Assembly (NCBI GenBank): GCA_028622995.1
Contig: JAJQJQ010000008.1
Coordinates: 186,001 to 250,000 of the forward strand
Direction: 5' to 3'
Origin: Panagrolaimus kolymaensis
Taxonomy: Eukaryota > Nematoda > Chromadorea > Rhabditida > Panagrolaimidae
Length of the DNA stretch: 64,000 nt
In this document: positions 45,494-57,926 of the stretch, piece after piece
Layout: every line of letters starts with the position of its first letter
Position numbering within the stretch: position 1 is the stretch's first letter
Made by a program: the position numbers and the translations under genes
Notes under the pieces: model-generated
The model's input: only the letters and a program-made list of their open reading frames with translations
Databases searched by the model: none
What the model was told of the DNA's origin: nothing

Positions 45494-48400
45494 TTTTGAC
45501 TACTTTTTTTTCTTCAAATTTTTTAAATTTTTTACGTAAACTAATTTTAAAAACAATTGTTAAACAATTTCATTACAAAACCCATCTCTCTTGCAAGCAA
45601 ACAAAAAACCCTTGATTTTAATCAAAGATATTTCATCTTTTTTTTAAAGTCCGGATTCTGAATCATTATTTGTCTTTCATTCCATTCACCTTTCAAAAAC
45701 AAACAATACCAACGAAAATATGAGATGAAATCGTCCAACCATTTTTAGATATTAAATAAAATGAGAATTTTCTAGATGCGTTAAGGAAAAAAGGAGGCGG
45801 AAGAATATACAATAAATCTGAATATAATAGTTTTTTATTTAATTTTATAAAAGTGATGGAATTTTTTTTGTAAATAATCCCGAGTTTGGTTTCTGTCATA
45901 ATTTTTAACTAAAAATTGCTTTTCTAAATTAATTTCATTCTAATTTTTCTTTTCCACCTTTGCATTCCTTTTCCTCTTTAATTCTCGTTTTCCTGTGTTA
46001 TTACTGTTACTCATTCATGCGCGACAAAAATAAATCAAAGAAAAAGAAAATAGATTAGCATTTTTTTTCTTGCTTCAACGCCTTATTTTTTTTTATTTTT
46101 ACAAAAGCGCTTTTCTTTTTCCTCTCTTTTTCTTCAATATCGTTAAGAAACATAAAATACAAAAACTTTGCAACATTCGTAAATTCTTTCTTTTCTTTTT
46201 TTCTATATTCTTGTCTTGTTTTCTTGCTTGCCCGTATTTGTTTGTTGTTGACAAACGACTTTTTCCTTATTTTTTTGTCATCTCTGTGTTTCATGTTTCA
46301 TACAAATAAATAAATAAATACAAACTCAAATCAAACAATTTTATTTGTCTCGTTTTTTTTACTTCTTCACCTTTCGATAAATTGCTTCTTCTTCGTTTTC
46401 TACGTTTTCTCCCTTGACACTTTTTTTATTACAAATATAAATGGATCCTGCAAAAAAAAAATTAAATGATTCATTTTTCTGGTTTTTCATCGATTTGAAA
46501 ATTTTGTGTAGGACGAGGCATTAAGTTACAGTATCTTAGAAACATTAATGTAAAATTCTCTAAAATTATGATGATAGCGCCTTTTATAAATTTTCCTCTC
46601 GAGACTAGAGTTGACTCTTTCCACGAAAACAAAAATATTTATGAAGCATTTTAGTTGAGACTTATTTTTGTGTTGAGCAAGTTCTTCTACATAGTTTTCT
46701 AAGTTCGTCAGTTTTTTGCCCTCATAAAAAAACTTTAATCTAAAACACGGATCAATCAAAGAAACTCTCTTTCTAATTTTTAATCAAGAAAAAATCATCA
46801 AAAACAACAACAAAATTTTTATGTAATCGAATATTTTTGCGCGAGACACCGAAGAGAAACGAGAGTCAAATATTCAAAGGCCATCCATCTCCTTTTCCCT
46901 CATCTCAGTTTGAAATTTTCTCCCATAAAATATAAGAATAAAAATGAGAACGCTTGCGTTTTTTCTCATTTTCTATTACTCCCAAATATTTTGTCTTGAT
47001 TTTATTTTTCTTCGTTTCTCCACTTTTGGGTATTATGCAATTATTTTTTTTGATTTTGCACAAATATTTATTTACCTCTTTCAAGCGAAGGAAAATGTTT
47101 TCATTTCTTCATACATACTTTTGTTAGTTGGATTTGGAAGCAATATTTGAGTATTTTCTTAATTGATCGGATTCCTAATTAAAAATATACTTTTGTGAGA
47201 AATTTTAATTATTTTGAATATTAAGTAATTTTTCCTTACTCGTTAACCTTTGAGAATTTTTGTGTGTCAATAATCTATGCATAAATTAATTTTTATTACT
47301 TTAATTTTTATTACTTCGATAGCGCCTTTTAAATATAAAGTATGATAATTTTTTTTTCTACAGTAAGCTGTTTAACACTCGCCTCCCCTAACATTTTTAA
47401 AACTTTTTCCACCAAACTTTGCTAAATACCTTCTTTTTCCATTGCAACTTTCCGCTTTTTCAGAAGCATTTTCTCGTTTCTTACCTCCATTTTTTTTTTT
47501 TGCTTGCTTCTAAGCCAACCAACCTTAAATCATTATTCATTGACGATTGACGACGACAACAAACAAAAAAAAGAGAATCGTGGCTGGCGTTAATCCCATT
47601 TTTAAACATTACTTTTTTCATTTTTTTTTTTGCGCCTCCGCTCTAAAACTTTTTTTTCGTTGAGCATAAAAATCAAGCTTTTCTTCCATCGTCTGCTTCT
47701 TTTTCTTCCACGAAATATTCCTTTTTTTACCGTTTTTTGGAATTAAGTTTTTTGACAAATTAGCTTCTTAGGTAAAAACTTTTCCTTCTGATGACTACCG
47801 ACGATGACTGCCGACGCAAATAAAAGAAAAGCCGATTTTTATTTTCAGTTAACTATTTTTTTGCAGTTACATCAAAAGTAAAGCGATGAATTCAATATTT
47901 AGTTAGTTAGTTTTCGACAGCGAGGCGGGAATTGAGAATTAAGGGTTTATAGATTTTTTAGATGAACGAGAAAAACGTTGAAAACGACAAAGAGTTTTTG
48001 TTTTAACTCTTACATAACCTCGAAGAATGGGACGAGAAAAGCTTTAGGATTGTAAAATTATTTTCGATTTGTTTGATTTAGTTAAACATCAATTCAAGAT
48101 ACTTTCTTAGGTGCCATAATTAATTGAACATTTTTTTAGTGCTATTTGTCTTATAAACCAAAAATGTACTATAGTTTATAAATGATCGAAATTTATTATT
48201 ATTACAAAAAACTTTTACGGGTTTTTTATTTAAATAAATTTATAATTTTTTTGAAAGACTAAATCTTTCTTCGATCCTGGCTTTCCACTATGAATCATCC
48301 ATCCCTGATTTTTTTAGGCTTTTGCAGTTTTTTTTATTTTAAACATTTGTTTTATGACATGTCTCTCTCAATTTCCATGACTTTTAAACTTCCATAAAAA

Positions 48401-48558
48401 AAACTTATTTATAATATTAATTTTTTGTCCTTTTTCAAACTTTGAACGCGAACGTGAATTTAAATTCGTGTTTATGATTCATTTCGATTAAATATAATTT
48501 ATGTTCGATATAAAAACCATTCACTTTTTTGTATCAAAATTTAAAACAAACTTTTTTA
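45494..48558. other. Gene-poor region upstream of the intermediate-filament gene
   Basis: T-rich and A-rich DNA with no convincing coding frame. The Phe-rich frame at 46944-47150 and the Lys-rich one at 46055-46294 are composition artefacts. The part from about 47.4 kb on probably includes the promoter of the short filament isoform. Confidence 0.5.
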
Positions 48559-48567
48559 TTTTTGCAG
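48559..48567 (+). promoter_or_regulatory. Splice or trans-splice acceptor before the first ATG of the filament gene
   Basis: A ttatttttgcag site lies 30 bases before the ATG at 48597. With no coding sequence upstream it is either a spliced-leader site or the end of a 5'UTR intron. Confidence 0.55.
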
Positions 48568-48596
48568 CTTTGAAAAGAATCAAACAAACTTAAAAT

Positions 48597-51500
48597 ATGG
48601 CTCAAGCTCGTCAACCTATTGGTGGCCGTTCAGGTGCTCGTGAAACTCTTAGTAAGTTTTTCGATTTGAAGCTATTTTAATTGGATCTAATTTTATTGGG
48701 ACAAATGAAGGGAAAAATTAGTTTGAAGCTATATCGTATCTTTGATAGCCAAGTAAAGAACCAAATCAGTGACTCCTACTTTCTAGAGGTCTGAAAAATT
48801 AAACAATGCTTTTTTGACCCTCGAAAATCTCAAACTAAAAACTGTTTTTTTTGTCATTTGACGCTTCAGTAACCATAAAAAAAATACAATAAAAACTTTC
48901 ATTTAAAAAAGAAACAATTTTTTTATCTGTGTGGGTGTGTGAATGAATGAATGTTTAGGATTAAGAGAGTTATAATCTCTCCGCGGATAAACATAGTTTT
49001 CCATTTTGAAATTTTTTACTTTTTATCTTCAAAAGTTTTTTTCTCAAAAAATTATGAAACTAATAACATTTTTTTCTAAAAATTTTTATTTTTACAAAGG
49101 AAAAAAGAAAACAATAAATAGTGTCCATCTTCACGAAATTTTTTCTGCCCTTAATCGAAAATGGAAATGAACTCGATTTATTTCTTCAAAAAAACTTAAA
49201 CTATACAATTTTCTTTTCTTTTCTTCAACTCTACGCGGAAACTAGGATTATTTATGACTTTTAAATATAATAACGAACAACGATTAATTCAAACTCAACT
49301 TTCCTTTGAAAAAGAAAAAAAGTTTTGTCCATTTTAAAAAAAAGAGGTTCATCACAGACAGAAAAAAGTGTAATGAGAAAATAAATAAATATATATACAT
49401 AAAAAAATACTTTTCGCGCATTTTTTATAAACTAGTCTCACAAACATGGCGGCGGTGGCGGCAATCCTCATTCCTTCTTTTTTTTGGATCTCTTCAAAGA
49501 TGAAAAAGAGAAGATCATTTCCGGCTAAGCCACGGTTGACTTGATTGTTGTCCATTTTTTTTTGATGTCTCCTCTGTCTTCTTCGATATATTTTGCTGAC
49601 GGTGGTTTTATTATAACTCATTTTTGACCATTTAAAAATTTTTTGAAAAAGAGAAAAATATAGTTTAGTTTCATCGCTTGCTTTTATTATTATTTCAAAA
49701 AAAAATTTATTATTGTCGTCTGCTTTATAAAAAAAAGAAGAAGAGTTTATTGTATTCTGTGCCACCACTATCGCCGCCGAAAAAATACAATACATAAAAA
49801 AATTTTGATTTATTATTATAAATCCTATTATCCTATATTTTAAATTCATCATCATCATCGCTGAACCATGTCTTCATCATTTCATTATCGAACTCGAAGT
49901 TCCGATCGAAGTGGTTCTGCAGATAGGCGTTCTCCACGATTGGAAGAGGCTTCATTTATTGCTACGAGTCGATTGTCATCAAGTGCATTGGCAATAGATA
50001 ATAATACTTTGCCATCAAATATCGGTGGTAGTAATTTTTATGGTTCAACTAGGCCTAAACAATCTGTAAGATTTGCATCGGATTTTGATTTAAATCGTGA
50101 GAGAGTTATGGCTCGAACTGGATCTTCGTCATTATCTAATCAATCGGCGCCCTTTTTTGCTTCAAGTCTTGGAACTCCTTTGTTGTATAACACAAGCTAT
50201 GAATATCGAGGTGAGGTCATCAAAGGTAACAAAGGAGATAAAAAGGGTAAAGGATACGATATAGCTTGGGAAACATTAAAATTTTAAAGAAGTAATAAAA
50301 AAATGGGAAAAGTTACTTTTCTCACAAATTCTGAATGGAAAGTACGGTATCATGGAAATTCACAAATTATAATAATTTTTTTGGGTAAAATGAATGTTTT
50401 TTTTAACTTATTTTAACCAAGAAAAAAAAAATTTAAAAAAAGTTTCATATAATTTAAAAAAATTGCTTTGAAAATAAAATTTTGATTTCTACGATACCGT
50501 ATTTCCATTTGAGATGTGAAACAATTTCAGTTTCTGGTTTTACTCATTTTTGAAATTATAATAGTTAAACCAAAATTAAATTTTCAGCAAGTGGCTCTCG
50601 TTCCCTTAAAATTGTAACTGAAATGGGTTCATCACTTGGAAGTGGCCTATCACCATTTGGTCAAAATGCAGCTTCAGCTATTCGAGATTCCCGTGAACGT
50701 GAAAAGAAGGAAATGAGTGATTTGAATGACAAATTGGCTTCATACATTGAAAAGGTTCGATTTTTGGAAGCTCAAAATCGTAAACTCGCCGCGGATTTGG
50801 AATTGCTTCGTGGAAAATGGGGCAAAGACACTCATAACATTCGACAAATGTATGAATCGGAATTGGTTGAAGCTAAAAAGCTTATTGATGAAACCAATCG
50901 TCAACGCGATGAATTACTCAAGCAAATAAAAAAAATGCAAGATGAACTTGATGAACTTCGTCGAAAATATGATGAAGCCGTGAAAGGCCATCATCATGAT
51001 AAAGCTGTAATCGATGATCTCCTCGTTCGACTCTCCGACCTTGAAGCTGAAATCAATCTTCTTCGTCGTCGAATTGCCGAACTTGAAGAAACTGTAATGA
51101 GAGTCAAAAAAGAAAACCAGCGACTTATGTCTGAACTTCAACGAGCCCGAACTGAATTGGATCAAGAAACCCTAAATCGAATTGATTATCAAAATCAAGT
51201 TCAAACACTTCTCGAAGAAATTGATTTCCTTCGAAGAGTTCATGAACAAGAAATTAAAGAACTGCAATCCCTTGCTGCAAGAGATACCACTCCAGAAAAT
51301 CGAGAATTCTTTAAAAATGAATTGGCTTCAGCTATTCGTGATATTCGTACAGAATATGATCAAGTAAGTTTTGGAGAGGATAAAAAAATTAAACGAAACT
51401 ACAAAAACATAAAGTGCAAAACCAAAAAAATTAAATAAAATAATTTTGGTGTCTTGAAGCGAAAAACTTTTTTTAATAATTTTTTTTTGTTTTTTTATAG

Positions 51501-53062
51501 TTAAAAACTATTGGTAAATATTCTAAAAGCTATGGTTTAAGAAAATATTAAGCTTTTTCGAATAATTTGAAAGATAGATTCTTGATACAAAAATCTTTAA
51601 AAAAAATATTTTATAAGCTTCTCTAAATTTTTTGTTGTTGCAGATTTACAACGTCAATCGAACTGACATGGAATCTTGGTATCGACTCAAGGTTCAAGAA
51701 ATTCAAACCCAATCTGCTCGACAATCCATGGAACAGGGATATGCCAAGGAGGAAGTTAAACGACTTCGAACTCAACTCACTGATTTACGTGGAAAATTGG
51801 CTGATTTGGAATCACGCAATTCCATGCTTGAAAAACAAATTCAAGAACTTAACTTCCAACTTGAAGACGATCAACGTTCATATGAATCAGCTCTCAATGA
51901 ACGAGATGCACAAATTCGTAAAATGCGTGAAGAGTGTCAAGCTCTTATGGTTGAGCTTCAAATGCTTCTCGACACCAAGCAAACCCTTGATGCTGAAATT
52001 GCAATATATCGAAAAATGTTGGAAGGCGAAGAAAATCGGGCTGGCCTTCGACAACTTGTCGAACAAGTCGTCAAAACTCATGGCATCACCCAGCAAGAAG
52101 ATACTGAAACTATGCGAGTTATTAAAGGTAAGGGTTTAAAGAATAGAAATTTTTCCGTCATTTTTAGCGGTAAATTCCACGATTTTTAAAGAAATTAAAA
52201 AGGTTACAAAAATTAAAAATTTTTTTGTGATTATCTAACTCACTTTTCTTATCAAAAATTTTTTCGCTTCGTGTAAAAAAACTTTGCAAATTTTGTAATA
52301 TTTTGTGTTTGCGAAAAGAAAGACTAAAGTGAAGAAAAAAATGCGCAAAATTTTTCTAAACAATGAAAAAAATTTTTATTCATAAAATATAGAAATTAAT
52401 GAAGCTTGAAAATTTAATATTTTTAAAAAGCAAATTACTTTTCTTTGTAGCAAGTTTTCCTAAACCCGAAATACGAAACAAAAATATGTAATAAAAATCT
52501 TAGAAATTTTGCAAATGTAAAAAATATAACAAGACTATTTCGTCCAACGCTTATATTTTATTGCTTTAATTTAATTTTCGAATAGTAAATTTATTTTGTT
52601 TCTAAAAAAATGGTAAACTACTCATTTAAAGCAGGAAAAAAAACTTCTTTAATTGTCCCAATTAAATTAAATTTAAAAAATTTATTTTAAGGTGAAACCG
52701 CATCTCGATCATCCTTCCAACGATCTGCCAAAGGTAATGTCTCCATTCAAGAAGCTTCACCCGAAGGCAAATTTGTTGTCCTTAACAACACTCATCGAGC
52801 GAAAGAAGAATTCATTGGGGAATGGAAACTTAAACGTAAAATTGATGCAAAAAAAGAAATTGTTTATACTCTTCCAAGAGATTTTGTTCTTCGACCAGGG
52901 AAATCAGTTAAAATCTTTGCCCGCAATCAAGGAATCCACTCTCCTCCAGATCAACTTGTTTTTGATGGAGAAGAATCCTTTGGTTCTGGAAACAATGTTC
53001 AAACCATTCTTTATAATCGTGAAGGCGAAGAACGTGCAACTCATATTCAACGTTCAGGTTAA
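48597..53062 (+). CDS. ifb-1: Cytoplasmic intermediate filament protein, short-head isoform (lamin-like tail)
   Basis: Exons 48597-48651, 50588-51363, 51644-52127 and 52692-53062 join in phase and give 561 residues. The head is short ([18 protein letters not shown]). The rod starts at [23 protein letters not shown], the coil 1A signature, and runs as heptads with the long coil 1B of protostome filaments. It ends in the consensus [16 protein letters not shown]. The tail is a lamin-tail Ig fold ([10 protein letters not shown] ... [10 protein letters not shown] ... ATHIQRSG). The protein polymerises in epidermal and muscle-attachment cells in related worms. The rod and tail are close to what I recall of nematode IFB-1, so the symbol is likely but not proven. 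A T-rich 3' region with AATAAA at 53108 follows. Confidence 0.9.
48652..49867. other. First intron of the short isoform, containing the probable promoter of the long isoform
   Basis: No exon is visible up to 49867. Near 49443 there is an unusually GC-rich stretch, aacatggcggcggtggcgg, resembling a YY1-like ATGGCGGC element, and another GCC-rich run lies near 49763. These could belong to the second promoter. Confidence 0.4.
49868..50210 (+). CDS. ifb-1: Alternative first coding exon of the filament gene (long-head isoform)
   Basis: The ATG at 49868 opens a Ser/Arg-rich head ([20 protein letters not shown] ... [10 protein letters not shown]) inside the first intron of the short isoform. It ends at a donor CGAG/GTGAGG (50210) in phase 1, the same phase as the short exon, and so joins exon 50588-51363 to give about 657 residues. 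A second donor AAAG/GTAACA at 50225 is also in phase 1 and would add five residues. Two alternative heads on a common rod and tail is the arrangement known for ifb-1 in Caenorhabditis elegans. The 168-codon frame on the opposite strand just upstream (49352-49858) is not convincing. Confidence 0.82.
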
Positions 53063-53107
53063 ATAAGAATCTTTGGTGTTGCAACAAAAAGCTGCCAAAA
53101 ATATAAA

Positions 53108-53113
53108 AATAAA
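53108..53113 (+). terminator. ifb-1: Polyadenylation signal of the filament gene
   Basis: AATAAA occurs 46 bp after the TAA at 53060-53062. Confidence 0.55.
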
Positions 53114-54461
53114 GAACTGCTTAAAATTTTTATTTAAAATTAACCCTAATTTTTTTTTTGCTTGCTTTTTAACTCTTTGTCTTTTTTGATTCCCAAAATA
53201 AAAATTTAAAAATGTGCATTCGCCTGCTTCTTTTAAAATTGTCTCTTCCAGATGACAGTATTCATTCTTTTAAATGGAGTCGTTACTGTCATTTCTGCTT
53301 TGGAGAAGTTATAGTGTCACAGTAGTATGCATTTTTATTTTATTTTATTTTTAAGAATCTTGCTTTTTCCTGCATTTTTTATAAGGTCTTTTGTAATTGT
53401 TTCTTCGCTTAAAATAAAGTTTTGTATTTCAAACTCCAAGAAAAAGTTATTATATTATTATTCCTTCATGAATAAAAACAAAAGTTAAAAGCAACAATAT
53501 GCTTTTAATTTTATCAACAATTTTCTCGTTTGAAAAAATTAATAAATGTTCATTTAAATTTTAAAAAAACAAAAACAATCGATACGAATCAATCGACAAA
53601 AATTGAAATGGAAAGTTAGTTAACTTGCGTGTTGAAATTGTGTGGTCTTTCACTTACGTCGTCGACAACCGAGTGGACAAAACTGATTTGCTCATAAAGG
53701 AAAAAACAAAAAATTCTATTTATTTGAAACTTTTTTCTATGAATGTGTTTTTAAAAATTTCTTGTTTGCCATTTTTCGTATTTGTGAAAATCCAAATTTT
53801 TAATTTTCTTATTTAATTGCTAAATCCTCTCTCAACGACTACGCTTCCAATTATCAAAATCCAAAAGTTGGAGGGGAAAAGCATTGTTTTATTTGTTTTC
53901 CAATTTTTGCAAATTGCAACTATGCCTTCTTTTGTTTATGAAATCAATTCAAGTGAGTAAAAGTTCACCAGAATAATTACTTTTTTTCGAGAAAAAAGAA
54001 ATAAAAAATTTTCTTAAAATATTCAAAAAGTAAAACAAATTTTTTTTTTAAAAGAATAAAAAAGCAATCAATGACGAGACAAACAAGTGAGAGAAAAAAA
54101 AAGAAATACAAACCGACAGACTTTGGCTAGTGCGGATGTGAATTCCTTCATGTGAGTATTTCTCGAATGACGGTGAACCAAACTCCAGCCAACCTTCTTT
54201 TCTTGTTTTGTTCTTTTAATTTTTAGGTGGACCATTTATTTGGATACGTAATATTTTAGTTTTTCGTTTCTTTCTTTACAGCGATAATAAAGATAATTAA
54301 TATTTTATTTCAATTTTCATTAAAAAGTCATTTCAAAATATTTGGTTTTTTTAATTTTTTTATATTCTTATTATTAAAAGCTAATTGCCCAAATCCAATT
54401 TAACTCAACAACAAACGTAAGAGTTTTTATTCTGTTTTCATTGTTATTAAATCTCACAGAA
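53114..54461. other. Intergenic region downstream of the filament gene
   Basis: No gene recognised. A segment near 53575-53640 (aatcgatacgaatcaatcgac, then agttaacttgcgtgtt) is echoed near 58066-58125 (aatcgatatgagccaatcgac, then gttaacttgtgtt), suggesting a diverged dispersed repeat. Confidence 0.45.
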
Positions 54462-55723
54462 TTAATTTGTTACAAAGGTATTTCTTGGATGATATGATAT
54501 AATCAAATGAGGTTTGTAGCTATCAAGAGAAATAAGCTTTAAATGATCCATAACTTGATTTTGATAATTGGCTGGAATTTTAATTAAAAATTGAAGAGAG
54601 AACACCCATCCATTTTCAATATGTTTACTTGCAAATACTGCGATCATTTTTGGACAAATTAATTCTGTGATATTATCTAAAGCACAATGACAAAGTTTTT
54701 TTTCTCTTTGAATTTCAATTAAGCTTTTGATTGAAGTTATATCTTTTTGCCATGGCACCCTAAAAAATGCAGAAGATATTTTTGCTAAATGATACAGAAA
54801 GAAAGATAGAAAAATTTCTTTAAAAATTGTTTAATAGAGAAAACATTTTTTTATCACAAAAAAAGTTAATTAATTTGCCTCAAATTAGAGAGAAATAAGA
54901 ATATTTAATCTTAAAAAGGGGTGGTTGAAAATCACATTTCTTTTTTAAAAATTGTGGTTTCATAAAATATTTTTTGATTAAGAAAACATTCATTCTTTCG
55001 TATTTTTGGAAGTTTAAAGCCCCACAAAGTGCAAAAACAAGTGTTTTTGTTTGTTTTTTAAAGATAAAAAATAACTGTTTTGGTATTTTTTTCGTGAATT
55101 TAAATTATTATAGAATGTTGCGCGCCCTAAAGTAAAACCTACTGAAGGCTTTCAAGGTTAATAATTTTTGAAATTGCATTAAATGGAGCATCATAATCGA
55201 TAACTTCACTGGAATGGAGGATAAAAATTTTTAATGAAGGAATCATAAAAGTTTCAAGAATTTTTCCATTTATTTGACATTCAAAAATATGTATTAATCG
55301 AATTTTTGGCAATGGTTTAACTTTTAGATAAAATTTATTAAAGTCTTCTAAATTTTGATTGTAACAATTAAATTCATTTTTAACTGAAATAATTTTATTG
55401 AAATTTTTAAAATAATCGACTTCAATTTCCATCCATATATAATTTGTTATTTCACCAGTACCCCAATCAATTTTTGGATTATTTGGAGAAATATTAAGTA
55501 TATCAACTTGACCGCCACCACCACGAATTTGATGAATAAGTTTTTGCATGGATTTGGAACATTTAAAAAGTTTTAATTGCATTTTTAGGGAAGCATTTTT
55601 TGCAATAGAATAAACAAAAGATGGCGGCAAAGGATTTGATTTTGGTTTGTTTCGAAATTTAATTTTGTAGAAAATTAGAAAAGTAAATAGTAAAATTAAT
55701 AAAGTAATAATTATTTCAAGCAT
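54462..55723 (-). CDS. F-box-like nematode protein with N-terminal membrane segment, paralogue 1
   Basis: Two exons, 55723-55143 and 54759-54462, join in phase 2 and give 292 residues. Residues 1-21 are hydrophobic (LEIIITLLILLFTFLIFY), like a signal anchor. Then comes LPPSFVYSIAKNASLKMQLK with CSKSMQKL, which resembles the degenerate F-box of Panagrolaimid-type families (LP..V...I.KN ... CK). The remainder is leucine-rich without clear repeats, and exon 2 contains a CPKMIAVFASKHIENG segment. It is clearly paralogous to the gene at 56085-57303 in exon structure and sequence. If the F-box reading is right it would be a ubiquitin-ligase adaptor, but a membrane segment before an F-box is odd, so function stays open. 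Confidence 0.72.
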
Positions 55724-56084
55724 TTGAATTTTGATACCAAAGTTAAAACAAATCGCAGGTGTTGGTCTTGATTTTTATTTCAAACAAACATTGAAAGGAG
55801 TTATTTGTAAAAGGTGTAAACAAAAATAGATAACGTTAAATTCCATGCTGCGCAAAGCCGTCCATACACACAATTCTTTTTTCTTTATTGATGCAAGATG
55901 TACATATCTTTTTGGCGCAAAATATTTTTTTTTTATCCAAAGACTTTTAAATCAATAAACCATTGAGTGCTACATCTTTCTCCCTCTTTTATTTTTACTC
56001 TTAAAAATTTCACTGCGATAATTAAAGAATTTATTAAGCTAAAAGCGTTAGTTTTATTACATTTATATCAAGGAAAGGAAACTT
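55724..56084. other. Spacer between the two paralogous genes
   Basis: It holds the 5' flank of paralogue 1. Nothing specific is seen. Confidence 0.5.
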
Positions 56085-57303
56085 TTAATAAGTCCATTCC
56101 TCAAAACTATTAGATTCTTCGATAAAGTAATAATGGTCAAAAATATCACGCATTGGAGCAGTTTCATTTGTGTATAAAAAAATATATAAAAGTTTTTTGC
56201 TAATAAGTTTTAAATGATTCTTAACTCGTGCTTTATAATTATCTGGTATTGAAACTGAAAAGATTAGGCGGAGAACTCCTTCATTTTTAACGTGGGAATG
56301 CGCAAAAATTGCGATCAACTTCGGGCAAATAATTTCATTAATGTTTAAAATAGTGCATTCTCGAAGTTTTTTAGTTTTTTGAATATTGACTAAAGTTTCC
56401 ATAGATGTTACACTTGGCTGCCAATGTATTCTAAAAAATCTTTTTTAATTTTAAAATAAAACACAAACAAAAAAATTTTAATACAAAAAAAGAAATATTA
56501 TGCAAAGTTTGGGTTTTAAAAAAATATGAATTTAGAATATGCTTTTTTGGATTGAATGAAATTATTTTTACTGTAACAATTATACAAAAATCGCCATTTT
56601 CATTGAAGGACATTAACTATCATAAGGGCATAGTAGATCAAGAAAATTAATTAGAATTATGGTTGTATTTATTATATACAAATTTTTTCATAATTTTTAA
56701 TCATTTACTTATTTTAAGCCGCCTGTGAAAAGAATAAAAAACTCACAAAAGAATCAAAAGGTTATGCAACATAGATAATACAGTAAAAATAATATCGAAA
56801 TCAACAATATCGCATTGAATGATAAAAACAGCTTTCAAAGATGGAAACATAAAATATTCGAAGATTTTCTTATTAATTTTGCAATAACCAAAATTAATTA
56901 ATTCGAGATCAAAAGATTTTATTTTCGGATAAAACAAAGAAAAAATTTCAATATTTAAATTCAAAAATCTTAATTTTTGTTTGACAAAAATAATTTTATC
57001 ATAATCTTTGAAGCATTCCGAATTTAAATGTGCATACAAAATATTTTCCCAAAAATAAATCATTGGCGATCCTGTTGTATTTGTTAATTCAAGGCTATCC
57101 ACTCGGCATCCACCAATGCGGCGAAGAAGCTTTTCCATAGATTTGGAACATTGAAAAAGTTTAAATTTCAAATTAGTTTTAGATTTTTTTGCGATAAAAT
57201 AAACAAAAGATGGTGGCAAAGATAAAAATAAAGGTGGTTCCAATAAAATACTATAGCAAGCAATTGAAATTAAACTTAGAAAAAAGCAAATAAAATCAAA
57301 CAT
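56085..57303 (-). CDS. F-box-like nematode protein with N-terminal membrane segment, paralogue 2
   Basis: Two exons, 57303-56747 and 56430-56085, join in phase 2 and give 300 residues. The layout matches paralogue 1: a hydrophobic N-terminus (FICFFLSLISIACYSILL), LPPSFVYFIAKKSKTNLKFK with CSKSMEKL, an FGYCKINKKIFEYFMFPSLK segment matching IFECQINGKILETFMIPSLK, and in exon 2 CPKLIAIFAHSHVKNEG. The C-terminus diverges (FEEWTY). Same strand and about 360 bp apart, so tandem duplication is the simplest origin. The donor used is TT/GTGAGT; without splicing the frame ends six codons later. Confidence 0.72.
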
Positions 57304-57648
57304 ATTTTTTCAAAAGTCAAAAAGGCTTCTTTTTTGTTGAAAACCACCAATTTTTTTAAATTCGTAATGATAGTCTTTTTTTTTGGCGGGAAGTAGTTTA
57401 CTTAATCAATAAACCTTTAAAGGCAAAAAATCTTTTTCTCGTTTTTGGCAATTCATTTCAAGTAAGCGACTTTTTTTAAGAAATTGTGATATTTATATGC
57501 GCTTTTTTTGGTCACATGCACCATAACAAGAAGATAAAGAATAATTTGTATGTTTTCTTATGTTAATCAAAACTTTCATCAAAGTTTTTTATGTATACTT
57601 TGATTCGACATACAATATATTTCGGAAGGCGAGATAACGTACAGGATT

Positions 57649-57926
57649 TTATTCTTCTAAGGCACAACAAATACAAACTGAGCATTTAAGGTGATAATTA
57701 TGACCAAAAACAATTGTACGTAATTTACAAATTGAACAAGGTTTGTTTCAAAATCGATTGTTACTCTGGGCAAGTTGTTAAAGGGTAGAATATCCATTCA
57801 AAATGCAACCGTCTAATGCTTGCAAAAGGAAAGTGCATATTAATGATTATATTTTTTATCATACCGATAAGGGCATTTTTTAGCTTTAAGAATTTGGCAT
57901 TTGTGTTTAGATGTGTGTTCCTCCAT
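57649..57926 (-). pseudogene. Degraded zinc-finger-like coding remnant
   Basis: A single minus-strand frame reads LLQALDGCILNGYSTL, then after one stop QLAQSNNRF, then after a second stop NKPCSICKLRTIVFGHNYHL followed by KCSVCICCALEE and a terminal stop at 57649. The C-x2-C and H-x2-C-x2-C-x2-C arrangement is LIM-like. The two in-frame stops suggest a dead gene. An upstream segment (ATG at 57926, KHKCQILKAKKCPYR) may be its first exon. The family was not identified. Confidence 0.35.

Noticed and set aside
49352..49858. 168-codon minus-strand frame within the filament intron
   Set aside because: Starts MMMM from an ATG repeat (catcatcat), has uneven composition and no family resemblance, and lies where a promoter is expected.
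50726..52139. Alternative-frame ORFs across the filament rod
   Set aside because: These are shadows of the coiled-coil frame, which is unambiguous.
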